Below, in pieces: positions 18,183-28,858 of a DNA stretch of 64,000 nt. Both the position numbers and the translations under genes were made by a program. Every line of letters begins with the position of its first letter. Position 1 is the first letter of the stretch. Origin of the DNA: Acinetobacter sp. NIPH 2100 (GTDB taxonomy: Bacteria; Pseudomonadota; Gammaproteobacteria; Pseudomonadales; Moraxellaceae); the NCBI RefSeq assembly GCF_000369805.1, contig NZ_KB850224.1, positions 2,412,262 through 2,476,261 on the forward strand, read 5' to 3'. The notes below the pieces were generated by a model that was given only the letters and a program-made list of their open reading frames with translations, did no database searches and was not told where the DNA came from.

Positions 18183-19511
18183 TTAGAAATTCACACGCAT
18201 GCTCAAACCTGCAACCCACGCATCATCGACTTCTTTAACACCAGCAGGTTGATGAATATATTGCAGGTTCGGTCTTAACATGACCGCAGGTGACCACTGA
18301 TAGGTATAGTTCAGCTCAACATTGAGCTCATCACGCTGAACAGGTACATAATCCGCCGCAAGCGCATCATATTGGTCATAACCACGACTTTGGTTGATTT
18401 CAATCTGACGATCTTTATAACGATCATTGACGAAGTAATTGGCAATACCAAAACCAATTGAGTCATTTGGACGACGATCGAAAGGCCCTTTGTACCAAAG
18501 TGCCAGTTGCTGGGTACTGGTTACCGCTGTGGTGGCTTTATCGTTGACCACCGCATTGAAACTGACGTATAAGCCACGCTTTGGATCATTACCAGTTTGG
18601 CTGAGTTGTTGTTGTGCATTGAGCCAGAAGCTATGTTTTCCATCATGTACCTTGCCAACCGTGGCAATATCATTGGCTTCAGCCGTCGAATATAGTGCCC
18701 CGACTTTATATTCACCTGGCAAACCATTGAAGGCAGCAAGTTTCGGTCGCCATGCCAGTTCTACAGGAATGGTCGCACCTTTGACATGGTCCATATCCAG
18801 ATTAAAACCATCCCGATTTCGATCAGTTTTGATATTATCTGGATTGACCTCATAGACACCTACGCCGAGTGTCCATTCAGGTGCGAATTGATATTTAACA
18901 TTGGCGCCCCATAATCCAACAGGTAAGTTGTACCAGATTGAACCAATCGACTTTCCAAGCTGACCGCCACACAGTAATAAGTTCTGAAACTCACATTGCG
19001 AGCCATTAAAATCTTCTGACATGCCCATACGACCGATCTTGAACTGCACAGTATTATCAACGAAGCCCTTTTTCACCCACGCCTGACTCAAACGCCAGAT
19101 TTTGCCGCGACCATAAATTTCCTGTGAATTACCTAGCGCACTGGAACGAGGATCTTTAATCCGATCCAACGACAAAGCATTGCCATCGCGTTTGGTCACT
19201 AAAAGACTCGCGCTGGTATCTTTCCAGCCCACAATTTTTTCTAAATCAAAATTGGCCCCTAGCGACAATTGCGCGGCATTTTTAAAGGCATTGTCATCGT
19301 TATAGCCACCATCCAAATTGGTCGCACTTTGACTCATGATCGAGGCAGTAAATTTATAGCCTTCTTTTTCCAGTTGCTGACGCTGTCCATTCCAATCACC
19401 CAGTAACCATTGACGATCCTGTGACCACGGCTGATCCGCAAAACTAGATTGAGCAGCACATACAGCAACTGCCAGACAGCTCATTTTGAGCAATAATGCA
19501 TTCAACTTCAT
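18183..19511 (-). CDS. quiX: OprB-family porin of quinate catabolism
   Basis: Outer-membrane porin of 442 residues. ATG 19511 is preceded by AAGGAGG; the frame start at 19529 lacks this spacing. The signal peptide (MKLNALLLKMSCLAVAVCAAQSSFA, cleaved after SFA) precedes WLLGDWNGQRQQLEKEG, the typical OprB carbohydrate-porin start, and the protein ends with a beta strand and Phe (SMRVNF). Lying between quiC and quiA, it probably lets quinate and shikimate into the periplasm. Confidence 0.88.
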   Translation of the reverse strand: MKLNALLLKMSCLAVAVCAAQSSFADQPWSQDRQWLLGDWNGQRQQLEKEGYKFTASIMSQSATNLDGGYNDDNAFKNAAQLSLGANFDLEKIVGWKDTSASLLVTKRDGNALSLDRIKDPRSSALGNSQEIYGRGKIWRLSQAWVKKGFVDNTVQFKIGRMGMSEDFNGSQCEFQNLLLCGGQLGKSIGSIWYNLPVGLWGANVKYQFAPEWTLGVGVYEVNPDNIKTDRNRDGFNLDMDHVKGATIPVELAWRPKLAAFNGLPGEYKVGALYSTAEANDIATVGKVHDGKHSFWLNAQQQLSQTGNDPKRGLYVSFNAVVNDKATTAVTSTQQLALWYKGPFDRRPNDSIGFGIANYFVNDRYKDRQIEINQSRGYDQYDALAADYVPVQRDELNVELNYTYQWSPAVMLRPNLQYIHQPAGVKEVDDAWVAGLSMRVNF

Positions 19512-19529
19512 CTTCAGCCTCCTTGCCAT

Positions 19530-20990
19530 TTATTTCAGTTTCACAGCTGAACTAAGTTCAGATGTTGCACCAACGCGGTCAGTGATATTTGCTGTCACTG
19601 AAGCCACTTGCACTGTTGGTTTCCAAGCAAGCCTTGCAGTTCCTTGTGCATTGGTTGCAGCAACCGCTGAACCTAGATAAAACTCTGCTTCATTCGAGTC
19701 TGCCGATGAGTTTCCAAAGAACTCCACCTGATAGCGCTGATTCGGCTGCCCTTTTACTTCGACTGCAATTTGTCCTTTAGACATGGTTAATTTTGGTGCC
19801 TGAATATTCTGATTGGGCTGTGCATTACAGCCCTGTTCATTTGCTTGTTGGCAAGTTTTCTGTAGATTGGTAGGATCAATCTTGACACCATGACCACGTG
19901 AACCCACAAAATGTGCATGTTCCAATCCTGGAATATCAAAGATGATCGCACCGACGCGTTGATTCGGCACGCAACTTCCACCCGCTTCACAACGTTTAAT
20001 GTTTTTGCCGTTATTCCAGATTAAATTCTTAGTCAGGGTAATATGTGCATTGGCATCTTTTTCAGAGCGAATCGCAATCCCTACCCGATTGCCATGTACT
20101 TTATTACTGTCAAAAATATTGCCGTCACCCGTCAGGTTAAAGCCATTGGAGTTATTGGTCAGCTCGTTATAGGCAATATAATTGCGCTTACCCCAGTTGA
20201 TCTGTAAACCATCTGAGTAATTTTCAAATTTATTGCCCACCACCGCATTGTCATTACCCCATAATATCTCAATGCCTTGTGATGGTTCAGGATTGGCAAC
20301 AGTAGAAATAAAATGGTTATTGGCGACCAAGTTAAATGCTGCGCCACGGGTCAGTTCAAGTCCATCGCCATTGTCCTGAAAATAATTATTCAGAACTTTA
20401 TTGTTATTGGTCGTGGTCGCTGTTGGATTGCCTTTACCATCATCACCTGTCAGCATTACCCCTGCGCCACCATAGTTATGCATGATACGGTTATTTTGAA
20501 TCAGGTTATTGCTGGCACGATTCATCAAAATCCCAATACAGAAATGACGAATTTCTAAGCCTTGGATGGTGACGTCATTGATGTCACGTAATACGATGCC
20601 AGGCAAAGTTGTGGTCCGAACATTGGTGCCGAATTGTCCCTCAACTGCACCTGGGCAGGCTTCAACGCCTGTGCCTTTAATATAATTTGATCCATCGACG
20701 GCAATAAACTCACCTGTTTTAGACCATTGCGTACCAATAATTTTTACTGGGGCTTTAATTTCAGGTAATGGACTGTTGACCTGAATCGCATAAGGCGCGT
20801 TTCCCACTGCCTGAATCAAAATTTCGCTGGCCTCAGTTGGCTTGCTGTTGGCTTGTTGAATTGCCCAGCGCAATGAACCTTTTTCGACATCATCCTGATA
20901 GCGGTCAACGATATAGGTTTCTGCTGTTGCTAATCCCGAAACTGCCATAGCGATGGCTAAAGTACTTAAACGTACATAGATTGATTTCAT
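19530..20990 (-). CDS. quiC: 3-dehydroshikimate dehydratase, periplasmic beta-helix type
   Basis: Protein of 486 residues with a signal peptide (ending GLATAETY) that converts 3-dehydroshikimate to protocatechuate. It is not the AsbF/xylose-isomerase-like type. The middle is a right-handed parallel beta-helix with many N-rich turns (NNLIQNNRIMHN, NNKVLNNYFQDN, NAVVGNKFENY). This matches the unusual dehydratase of Acinetobacter quinate use. The location after quiB and before quiX agrees with that pathway. The repeats are protein repeats and not DNA repeats. Confidence 0.92.
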   Translation of the reverse strand: MKSIYVRLSTLAIAMAVSGLATAETYIVDRYQDDVEKGSLRWAIQQANSKPTEASEILIQAVGNAPYAIQVNSPLPEIKAPVKIIGTQWSKTGEFIAVDGSNYIKGTGVEACPGAVEGQFGTNVRTTTLPGIVLRDINDVTIQGLEIRHFCIGILMNRASNNLIQNNRIMHNYGGAGVMLTGDDGKGNPTATTTNNNKVLNNYFQDNGDGLELTRGAAFNLVANNHFISTVANPEPSQGIEILWGNDNAVVGNKFENYSDGLQINWGKRNYIAYNELTNNSNGFNLTGDGNIFDSNKVHGNRVGIAIRSEKDANAHITLTKNLIWNNGKNIKRCEAGGSCVPNQRVGAIIFDIPGLEHAHFVGSRGHGVKIDPTNLQKTCQQANEQGCNAQPNQNIQAPKLTMSKGQIAVEVKGQPNQRYQVEFFGNSSADSNEAEFYLGSAVAATNAQGTARLAWKPTVQVASVTANITDRVGATSELSSAVKLK

Positions 20991-21010
20991 GTGTTAAAAA
21001 TCCTTTTATA

Positions 21011-21850
21011 TTATTGTGTTGGTTGAACTGTTTTTAAAAACTGTTTTAGTTGAGTCACATCAATCTGCCCCGGTGCAGAAGCTTCACCAATCATGCCAAA
21101 ACTAAAACTGCCGCCCATGTTGGCTGTCGCAATTCGAGAAATGGTGCCGAGTTTGCCCATCGACATGGTGAGTAATGGCTTTTTAGATTGCTGACTGACG
21201 TTTAAGGTGGCATTCATTAAGGTGAATACATCCTGTTTGCTTTGCGGCATCACTGCAATTTTAAGAATATCGGCCCCTAACTCATCCTGCTTGAGTAAGC
21301 GCTTGATGATTTCGGCCTCAGATGGTGTTTTTTGAAAATCATGATTGGACATCACAATCAGCACTTTTTTCGCATGCGCCAATTTGACGGTATTTTTTAC
21401 AATTTGCTGATCACGGAACATTTCCACATCCAGTAGATCCATAAATGGCTGCTGTAAATAAGCCTGATAGGTCTTGCCATAATCTGCATCACTAATGGTC
21501 AGTTGCCCACCTTCATTATGAGTACGAATGGTCGCAATCATCGGCTTAGCGCCTAGAATCTGTTTTAACTCATGCCCCAAGGCAATCACTTGCTTGCTAT
21601 CACTGGCAAAGTTCAGTAAATCAATCCGAAATTCAGCAAGATCAGCATCGGCATTGACTGCAATCACTTTTGCCTGAGCTATTGCCTGCTCTTTGGTTTT
21701 GGCTGTAATTGGCACAATGGTTTTGACAGGCAGCTTTGCCAATTCAGCTAACTCAACCTGTTTTTGGACACTGTCCTGTGCTTGTACGCTTTGAACCATC
21801 AATAGAGGGCTAACCAGCAGCATTAACGCTGCCAATGTTTTCATATCCAT
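21011..21850 (-). CDS. quiB: Catabolic 3-dehydroquinate dehydratase, type I, exported
   Basis: Type I dehydroquinase of 279 residues. The Schiff-base Lys is in ADILKIAVMP and the catalytic His in SNHDFQKTP. ATG 21850 (MDMKTLAALMLLV) has AAGGA upstream and begins a signal peptide ending VQSVQAQD; the longer frame from 22003 runs through a repeat-like spacer and is rejected. Export distinguishes it from the biosynthetic AroD/AroQ and places quinate dehydration in the periplasm with QuiA and QuiC. Confidence 0.92.
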   Translation of the reverse strand: MDMKTLAALMLLVSPLLMVQSVQAQDSVQKQVELAELAKLPVKTIVPITAKTKEQAIAQAKVIAVNADADLAEFRIDLLNFASDSKQVIALGHELKQILGAKPMIATIRTHNEGGQLTISDADYGKTYQAYLQQPFMDLLDVEMFRDQQIVKNTVKLAHAKKVLIVMSNHDFQKTPSEAEIIKRLLKQDELGADILKIAVMPQSKQDVFTLMNATLNVSQQSKKPLLTMSMGKLGTISRIATANMGGSFSFGMIGEASAPGQIDVTQLKQFLKTVQPTQ

Positions 21851-21959
21851 GAATATTTTCCTTTTTAATATGTCCCTTTTTAGACATGGAAACCAAAGAG
21901 TATGGAGTTTCAAACTCTTTAATCGTTTTTTCACATAAACACTTGTACAATATTTGATA

Positions 21960-22110
21960 CTCGGAGACGTCATCCGCAACTGTCCGAGACAGGACCACAC
22001 CAATAAAATGCATTTTCTGCGATAGTTTTGAGACGTGCTGGTCTTGAACGAGTTTTGCGGATGACAATAGTTTTGCCTACTTTTCCCGAAAGAAAAGTAG
22101 GTCGAGCCGA
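21960..22110. repeat. Structured intergenic element between pcaG and quiB
   Basis: gtcatccgcaa near 21969 and ttgcggatgac near 22055 form an 11-bp inverted repeat, and cctactttt/aaaagtagg near 22076-22101 form a 9-bp hairpin with a short loop. There is no gene between 21851 and 22168. It splits the otherwise tight pca and qui gene runs, so it may be a dispersed repeat, an RNA processing signal or a partial terminator. Confidence 0.45.
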
Positions 22111-22168
22111 CGGCTTACCCTAAAAATAAGATGAAAACTCAATTAGACTCCGCTGCGAGCCTTAACCC

Positions 22169-22798
22169 TTAAATATCAAAGAACACCGTTTCATCATCAC
22201 CCTGAATACGAATATCAAAGCGATAAACCACTTCCCCATCCACTTCACTGCGTTTGGCAATTAGCGTTTGCCGACGTACTGCCCATTCAATGCTATTTAG
22301 AACTGGATCGTTGGCATTGGCATCCACTTCATCTTCAAAATAAATACGAGTATGCAAACCAATATTGATGCCGCGGGCAAACACTGCCACAGCAATATGC
22401 GGTGCCTGAATTGAGCCTTTACGCCCAGCAACCGCTCCCGGTTTTACCGTATTAAAGCTCCAGAAACCTGTCTCAAAATTGGCACCCGTACGGCCCCAGC
22501 CCTGAAAATGTGGATCGGCCGTTTTACCTTGCGTATCAGCCTGACTTGGATAAACACCATTGGCATCCGCCTGCCAGATTTCCAGTAATACATCTCTTAA
22601 TGGCAAACCAAGGCCGTCAAACACCTGACCTTCGAGACGAATATGTTGACCTTGGGTTTGCTCATTCACTAACTGATGATTGAAGTTATGCTCAAACACT
22701 TCAATATTGGCTTGTTGGGGTAATAAGCCAATATGAACATAAGGACCACCTGTTTGTGATGGGGTTTCCTTCAATTCCTGAAAATTCCATGCATTCAT
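22169..22798 (-). CDS. pcaG: Protocatechuate 3,4-dioxygenase alpha subunit
   Basis: Non-catalytic alpha subunit of 209 residues of the Fe(III) intradiol dioxygenase that opens protocatechuate to 3-carboxy-cis,cis-muconate. WQADANGVYPSQAD and the FETGFWSFNTVKPG segment align with the intradiol fold; the iron ligands sit in PcaH. AGGGAGA precedes the ATG, 12 bases after the pcaH stop, consistent with stoichiometric expression. Confidence 0.96.
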   Translation of the reverse strand: MNAWNFQELKETPSQTGGPYVHIGLLPQQANIEVFEHNFNHQLVNEQTQGQHIRLEGQVFDGLGLPLRDVLLEIWQADANGVYPSQADTQGKTADPHFQGWGRTGANFETGFWSFNTVKPGAVAGRKGSIQAPHIAVAVFARGINIGLHTRIYFEDEVDANANDPVLNSIEWAVRRQTLIAKRSEVDGEVVYRFDIRIQGDDETVFFDI

Positions 22799-22810
22799 CG
22801 TTTGTCTCCC

Positions 22811-23960
<1,150 letters not shown>

Positions 23961-23992
23961 GAATGTTGCTCCTCATCTTGAAAATATGAGCC

Positions 23993-25345
23993 TTAGGTTG
24001 CATCGGTGTGAGCAACTAGAGATTTAACAAAAATTGCGATGGCTGCTGCCGTAGCAGGAATCATCAACAAACTAAGAATGGCGGTAAATGACCAGTCATT
24101 GCCCAACAAGACTGCGCCAATCCATGCACCAAACACGGCACCAAAACGGCCAATACCTGTCATCCACGCCACACCTGTTGCACGACATTGGGTTGGATAG
24201 AAACGAGCACTTAACGCAGGCATCGACGATTGTGCCCCGTTAATGGCAACGCCTGCACAGAGCACAAGGATCGCCAATAAAGTTGGATTGCTAAGGCTTT
24301 GCCCAACTGCAACGGCAAATAGACCTGCGACAAAATAGAAACCTGAAATAATGCGGTTTGGATTGAACCGATCCATTGCCCAACCAATGAACAAGGCACT
24401 AAGAACGCCACCAAACTGGAATAACCCGCCAATGAAAGCAGCACGCTCCATGGTTGCCCCTGTCTCACGCATCAAGGTTGGTAACCAGCTGGTCAGTAAA
24501 TAAATCACCACCAAGCCCATGAAATAGGTCGACCACAATAAAACCGTACCTTTGGCATATTGTTTGGAAAACAGCATGCCAAACACACTTTTCTTTTCTG
24601 CAACAGCAGACTGTTCTTCTGGAATATGGAATTCGGTGATTCCTTGAATTTCCTTAGGCGCGATATGAGCTAAAATTTTGCGTACTTTTTCAGGGTGACG
24701 GCCTTTAACAATCAAAAAGCGATAAGACTCAGGTAACAAGAAAATGACCAATAGCATTAAAATAAGTGGTGACCAGCCTCCCAATAAAAACAAGCTATGC
24801 CATCCAAATGCAGGAATCAGCCAACTACTGATAAAACCACCCGTTGCCATGCCCAAGTTATAACCACAAAACATACATGTGATGAGCAGTGAACGACTCC
24901 GTTGCGGGCAGTACTCTGAAAATAGTGTTGTTGCATTCGGCATCGCAGCACCAAGACCAATACCAGTTAAAAAGCGCAATACCACTAAGCTATCGAGATT
25001 GGTGGCAAAAGCGGATGCCAAAGTGAAACCACCGAAAATCAGCATTGAAATGGTTAAAACAATTTTTCGTCCAAAACGGTCTGCTGTCGGTCCTGATACC
25101 AATGCACCAATGATCATGCCACCCAGTGCTGCACTCATGACGGGGCCAAGTTGAGAACGATCAACCCCCCAATCCTGAGCCAATGCCGGCGCAATAAATC
25201 CCATTGCCGCAGTATCGATACCATCTACAAATACAATGAGAAAACAAATAATTGCGATCATCCATTGATACTTGCTAATCGGTGCATTATTGATGAGTGC
25301 CTGCGCATCCATACTATTTTTTGGGGCAGCAAATTCCTGTGCCAT
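23993..25345 (-). CDS. pcaK: MFS transporter for protocatechuate/4-hydroxybenzoate
   Basis: Aromatic acid:H+ symporter of 450 residues with 12 predicted helices. The MFS loop motifs GPTADRFGRK (between helices 2 and 3) and the second-half GWAMDRFNPNR are clear, as is DGIDTAAMGF in helix 1, which carries the conserved DGXD of this family. It would import protocatechuate made in the periplasm by the Qui enzymes. Confidence 0.92.
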   Translation of the reverse strand: MAQEFAAPKNSMDAQALINNAPISKYQWMIAIICFLIVFVDGIDTAAMGFIAPALAQDWGVDRSQLGPVMSAALGGMIIGALVSGPTADRFGRKIVLTISMLIFGGFTLASAFATNLDSLVVLRFLTGIGLGAAMPNATTLFSEYCPQRSRSLLITCMFCGYNLGMATGGFISSWLIPAFGWHSLFLLGGWSPLILMLLVIFLLPESYRFLIVKGRHPEKVRKILAHIAPKEIQGITEFHIPEEQSAVAEKKSVFGMLFSKQYAKGTVLLWSTYFMGLVVIYLLTSWLPTLMRETGATMERAAFIGGLFQFGGVLSALFIGWAMDRFNPNRIISGFYFVAGLFAVAVGQSLSNPTLLAILVLCAGVAINGAQSSMPALSARFYPTQCRATGVAWMTGIGRFGAVFGAWIGAVLLGNDWSFTAILSLLMIPATAAAIAIFVKSLVAHTDAT

Positions 25346-25386
25346 AGTTGCCTCCTTGTCGGCGAATTCCTTTCTAACCCTTATGG

Positions 25387-26172
25387 TTATATGTTTTGAA
25401 TGAACTTGGACAATGCCTGATTGAACACTTGTGGTTGTTCAATATTGGACAAATGAGACGCTGCCAAGATTTCAAGCTGACTGGTTGGAATGAGTTGATG
25501 CATAAACTCTGCATCTTGAACCGTTGTGACAGGGTCGTACTGCCCCGCGATAATTAAAGTGGGAATTTGAATTTGGTGTAGCTGATCTCGAACATCGGCA
25601 TCGGCCAAAGCACGACATGCATTGGCATAGCCTTGCGCAGGTGTTACCGCGAGACTTTGAATGGTTTTCTGTGCCAAAACATCATGCCGATAATCAAAAT
25701 GTTCGCTGAACCAACGTGTATGCGTGGTTTTCACAATTTCAGCCAAACCATTTTGCGCCACGCTATCCGCACGAGTATTCCAAGCTTCGGCAGTGCCAAT
25801 TTTTGCTGACGAGTTTGCCACGGTGATGCTATGAAAGCGTTCTGCGTGGTCAATCGCCAAAGCCAATGCAGTAATCCCACCCATTGAAATGCCACAGAAA
25901 TGAACTTTTTCAATGGCTAAGGCATCTAGGATATCGACCACATCTTCAGCCAGATTTTGCAATGTACTATTGGCAATGATTGCGCTTGCACCATGCCCAC
26001 GTGTGTCATAGCTAATAATTTGATAATGATCAGCCAAAGCTGTAACTTGTGCCTGCCACATACCGTGGTCAGTTCCCAAAGAGTTGGAGAACATGATAAC
26101 TGGCGCATCTTTTAGACCTTGCACTTGAACTGCAAGTGGATGTCCTTGACGATTATTGATATGCGTGATCAT
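25387..26172 (-). CDS. pcaD: 3-oxoadipate enol-lactonase
   Basis: Alpha/beta hydrolase of 261 residues that opens beta-ketoadipate enol-lactone. The nucleophile Ser is in GISMGG, the oxyanion region in SNSLGTDHGMW, and the catalytic His in ASHLSNIEQP. ATG 26172 with AGGAG upstream was chosen; the frame to 26259 overlaps pcaB and is rejected. Spacing to pcaB is 4 bases. Confidence 0.95.
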   Translation of the reverse strand: MITHINNRQGHPLAVQVQGLKDAPVIMFSNSLGTDHGMWQAQVTALADHYQIISYDTRGHGASAIIANSTLQNLAEDVVDILDALAIEKVHFCGISMGGITALALAIDHAERFHSITVANSSAKIGTAEAWNTRADSVAQNGLAEIVKTTHTRWFSEHFDYRHDVLAQKTIQSLAVTPAQGYANACRALADADVRDQLHQIQIPTLIIAGQYDPVTTVQDAEFMHQLIPTSQLEILAASHLSNIEQPQVFNQALSKFIQNI

Positions 26173-26176
26173 GTGC

Positions 26177-27526
26177 TTACTCTCCTTTTGCTGTGTGTAG
26201 CACGGCATCAATTTGCGCCTGAATATTGCCGAGGTAAGATGCAGGATTGAACAGGTCATCTAACGCCTGATCATTAAAATGTGTGTTGATTTCATCCATG
26301 GCTGACAAGATGATTTTTAAATGCTGTTGTTGAGCAACTGCTTGCTGACATGCCTGCTCAACCAGATGGTGTGCGTCCATACGGCCAAGCTTGGGTGCAA
26401 GTGCCATCATCACTGCTTCGGCCATGATTAAACCTTGTGTACATTCAAGATTGCATCGCATCGCCTCTGCATTAACTTGCATATGTTCGAGCACATCGCA
26501 ACTACGTTCTAAAGCACCTGCACATAACTGGAAAATTTCTGGGATTGCCAGCCATTCTGCGTGCCAAGCCCCTAACGCACGTTCATGCTCTTGCACCATG
26601 CTTTGATAGACACTGGCCATTAAGGCGGGCACGCGATTGGCTGCTGCAAGAATTGAAGCTGCTGCCACAGGATTCCGCTTATGTGGCATAGTCGATGAAC
26701 CACCTCGCCCTTTTGCTGCGGGTTCAAAAACTTCTGCGATTTCAGTTTGCATCAACAATGACCAGTCTTTCGCCATCTTGCCAACATTTCCAACAATCAA
26801 AGCAAGCGTACTGGCAATCTCAACCATACGGTCGCGCTCACCATGCCATGTGCATTCAGGAACGGTTAAATCGAGTTGTGCGGCAAAAGCTTGAACCACC
26901 GCAGAGCCTTGATCTTGTAAAGACGCCAATGAACCGACTGCCCCACCGAGTTGTGCAGTAAATACGTGAATTTTCATTGCCTGTAAGCGATCAAGATCAC
27001 GTTTCAAAGCTGCTGCCCAACGGGCAAATTTATGTCCCAAAGTAATCGGCAAGGCTTGCTGTAACCAAGTGCGTCCAATCATGACCTGATGGCGATATTG
27101 CTGAGCTTGCTTTAAGGAAATTTGATAGGCCTGTTGCACCTGCTGTTCGATCAGCGTCAAGGCGTCGCGACACTGCAAAATCATTGCTGTATCAATGATA
27201 TCCTGACTAGTCGCGCCCCAATGCACATAACGTGAAGCATCTTCATCCTGCTGTTTCACCAAAGCGGTAAATTGCTTTACCAATGGAATCGCAACATTAC
27301 CTGCCAGTCCTGCTGCTGTAGCTAACGCATCTATATCGATTTGTGCTACAGCATTGTGTCCAACCTGTTCAATGATATTTGCGGCAGAGCTAGGAATCAC
27401 ATTGACCTGTGCTTGAGCTTTGGCTAAAGCCACTTCGGTCTGGATCATATATTTCAATAAAGCTTGATCACTAAAAATGGCAGTGACATCAGGCTGATAA
27501 AACAAACTGGCGTATAACTGGCTCAT
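26177..27526 (-). CDS. pcaB: 3-carboxy-cis,cis-muconate cycloisomerase
   Basis: Fumarase/argininosuccinate lyase superfamily enzyme of 449 residues that forms 4-carboxymuconolactone. The superfamily signature GSSTMPHKRNP lies near residue 281, and the RYVHWGATSQDIIDT segment near residue 97 carries other active-site residues. ATG 27526 with GAGG 6 bases upstream is preferred over the frame start at 27538. Confidence 0.95.
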   Translation of the reverse strand: MSQLYASLFYQPDVTAIFSDQALLKYMIQTEVALAKAQAQVNVIPSSAANIIEQVGHNAVAQIDIDALATAAGLAGNVAIPLVKQFTALVKQQDEDASRYVHWGATSQDIIDTAMILQCRDALTLIEQQVQQAYQISLKQAQQYRHQVMIGRTWLQQALPITLGHKFARWAAALKRDLDRLQAMKIHVFTAQLGGAVGSLASLQDQGSAVVQAFAAQLDLTVPECTWHGERDRMVEIASTLALIVGNVGKMAKDWSLLMQTEIAEVFEPAAKGRGGSSTMPHKRNPVAAASILAAANRVPALMASVYQSMVQEHERALGAWHAEWLAIPEIFQLCAGALERSCDVLEHMQVNAEAMRCNLECTQGLIMAEAVMMALAPKLGRMDAHHLVEQACQQAVAQQQHLKIILSAMDEINTHFNDQALDDLFNPASYLGNIQAQIDAVLHTAKGE

Positions 27527-27534
27527 GGCAAACC

Positions 27535-28743
27535 TCACTCAACACGTTGAATAATCAGTGCAATCCCCTGACCGACACCAATACACATCGAACACAAGGC
27601 ATATTCACCTTTGATCTGTTCAAGCTGGTTTAGAGCTGTGGTCACTAAACGTGCACCTGAAGCACCGAGTGGATGACCCAAGGCAATTGCACCACCATTC
27701 GGGTTAATTCGTGCATCGTCGTCGCTCAAACCTAAATCACGGGTCACAGCTAGGGCTTGTGCTGCAAAGGCTTCATTTAACTCAATCACATCCATCTGCG
27801 CTAAAGAAAGATTGGCCTGTTTAAGGAGTTTCTTGATGGCAGGCGCAGGTGCAAAACCCATAATGCGGGGTTCAACACCCACTGTGGTGGCTGCAATAAT
27901 CTTGGCACGTGGCTTGAGTTGATATTTTTCCACCGCTTCGTCTGATGCAATCAACACAGCTGCTGCACCATCATTAATTCCAGAGGCATTACCTGCTGTC
28001 ACAGTGCCTTCTGCTTTCACCACACCTTTGAGTTTGCTTAAACCTTCTAAGGTAGTTGATGCACGTGGATGCTCATCACTCTCCACCACAATGGCATCGC
28101 CCTTACGCTGTGGAATCGTCACAGACACGATTTCGTTCGAGAAGAAGCCCTTGGCTTGTGCAGTGGCAGTACGTTGTTGGCTGGTTAAAGCAAATTGATC
28201 TTGATCGGCACGGTTAATGTTGAATTGTTCCGCCACGTTTTCCGCGGTTTGTGGCATGCTATCCACGCCATACAGCTCTTTCAATTTTGGATTGATAAAA
28301 CGCCAGCCCATGGTGGTGTCTTCAATCTTTTGACTACGTCCAAAGGCACTGTCCGATTTGCCCATTACATAAGGAGCACGGCTCATGCTTTCGACACCGC
28401 CTGCAATAATCAGGTCAGCTTCATTGGCTTTAATGGCACGCGCAGCCATGGCAATAGCATCCAGTGATGAACCACACAAACGGTTTACTGTGGTGGCAGG
28501 CACTTGATAAGGTAAGCCTGCCAATAACGCTGACATACGTCCGACATTACGGTTGTCTTCACCTGCCTGATTGGCACAGCCATAGATCACATCATCGACT
28601 TGCTGCCAATCAATACTTGGGTTACGTTGCATTAAGGCCTGAATGGGAATGGCTCCGAGGTCATCAGCACGTGCTGGCGCAAGACCGCCGGCATAGCGAC
28701 CAAATGGGGTACGGATGGCATCGATGATATAAGCGTTTTTCAT
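27535..28743 (-). CDS. pcaF: 3-oxoadipyl-CoA thiolase
   Basis: Thiolase of 402 residues that splits beta-ketoadipyl-CoA into acetyl-CoA and succinyl-CoA. The acylated Cys is in NRLCGSSLDA (near residue 90), the His in GHPLGASGAR and the second Cys in CSMCIGVGQG. It follows a palindromic repeat that separates it from pcaJ. Confidence 0.95.
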   Translation of the reverse strand: MKNAYIIDAIRTPFGRYAGGLAPARADDLGAIPIQALMQRNPSIDWQQVDDVIYGCANQAGEDNRNVGRMSALLAGLPYQVPATTVNRLCGSSLDAIAMAARAIKANEADLIIAGGVESMSRAPYVMGKSDSAFGRSQKIEDTTMGWRFINPKLKELYGVDSMPQTAENVAEQFNINRADQDQFALTSQQRTATAQAKGFFSNEIVSVTIPQRKGDAIVVESDEHPRASTTLEGLSKLKGVVKAEGTVTAGNASGINDGAAAVLIASDEAVEKYQLKPRAKIIAATTVGVEPRIMGFAPAPAIKKLLKQANLSLAQMDVIELNEAFAAQALAVTRDLGLSDDDARINPNGGAIALGHPLGASGARLVTTALNQLEQIKGEYALCSMCIGVGQGIALIIQRVE

Positions 28744-28756
28744 GTGTTTTTTCCTT

Positions 28757-28855
28757 TTAATCCTCCCTTAATCCCTCCTTTAAAAAGGAGGGAGACCTCA
28801 CTCTATTGTTTAGATGAAGTCCCCCTTAACAAAGGGGGATTTAGGGGGATTTCAA
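28757..28855. repeat. Palindromic intergenic element between pcaJ and pcaF
   Basis: Two hairpins are visible: a 10-bp perfect stem (28772-28781 with 28784-28793) and an 8-bp stem (28820-28827 with 28832-28839). The two halves are also imperfect inverted copies of each other, so one long cruciform is possible. C-rich/G-rich arms of this kind occur as dispersed intergenic repeats in several bacteria. It lies inside the pca operon in a gap of 115 bases where the other gaps are 50 or less. Confidence 0.65.
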
Positions 28856-28858
28856 TCC

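Noticed and set aside
19530..20990. Asn-rich repeats in quiC as a DNA tandem repeat
   Set aside because: The repeats are degenerate at DNA level and reflect beta-helix coils of the protein.
21851..22003. Upstream extension of quiB
   Set aside because: It runs through a hairpin-rich spacer and would bury the signal peptide.
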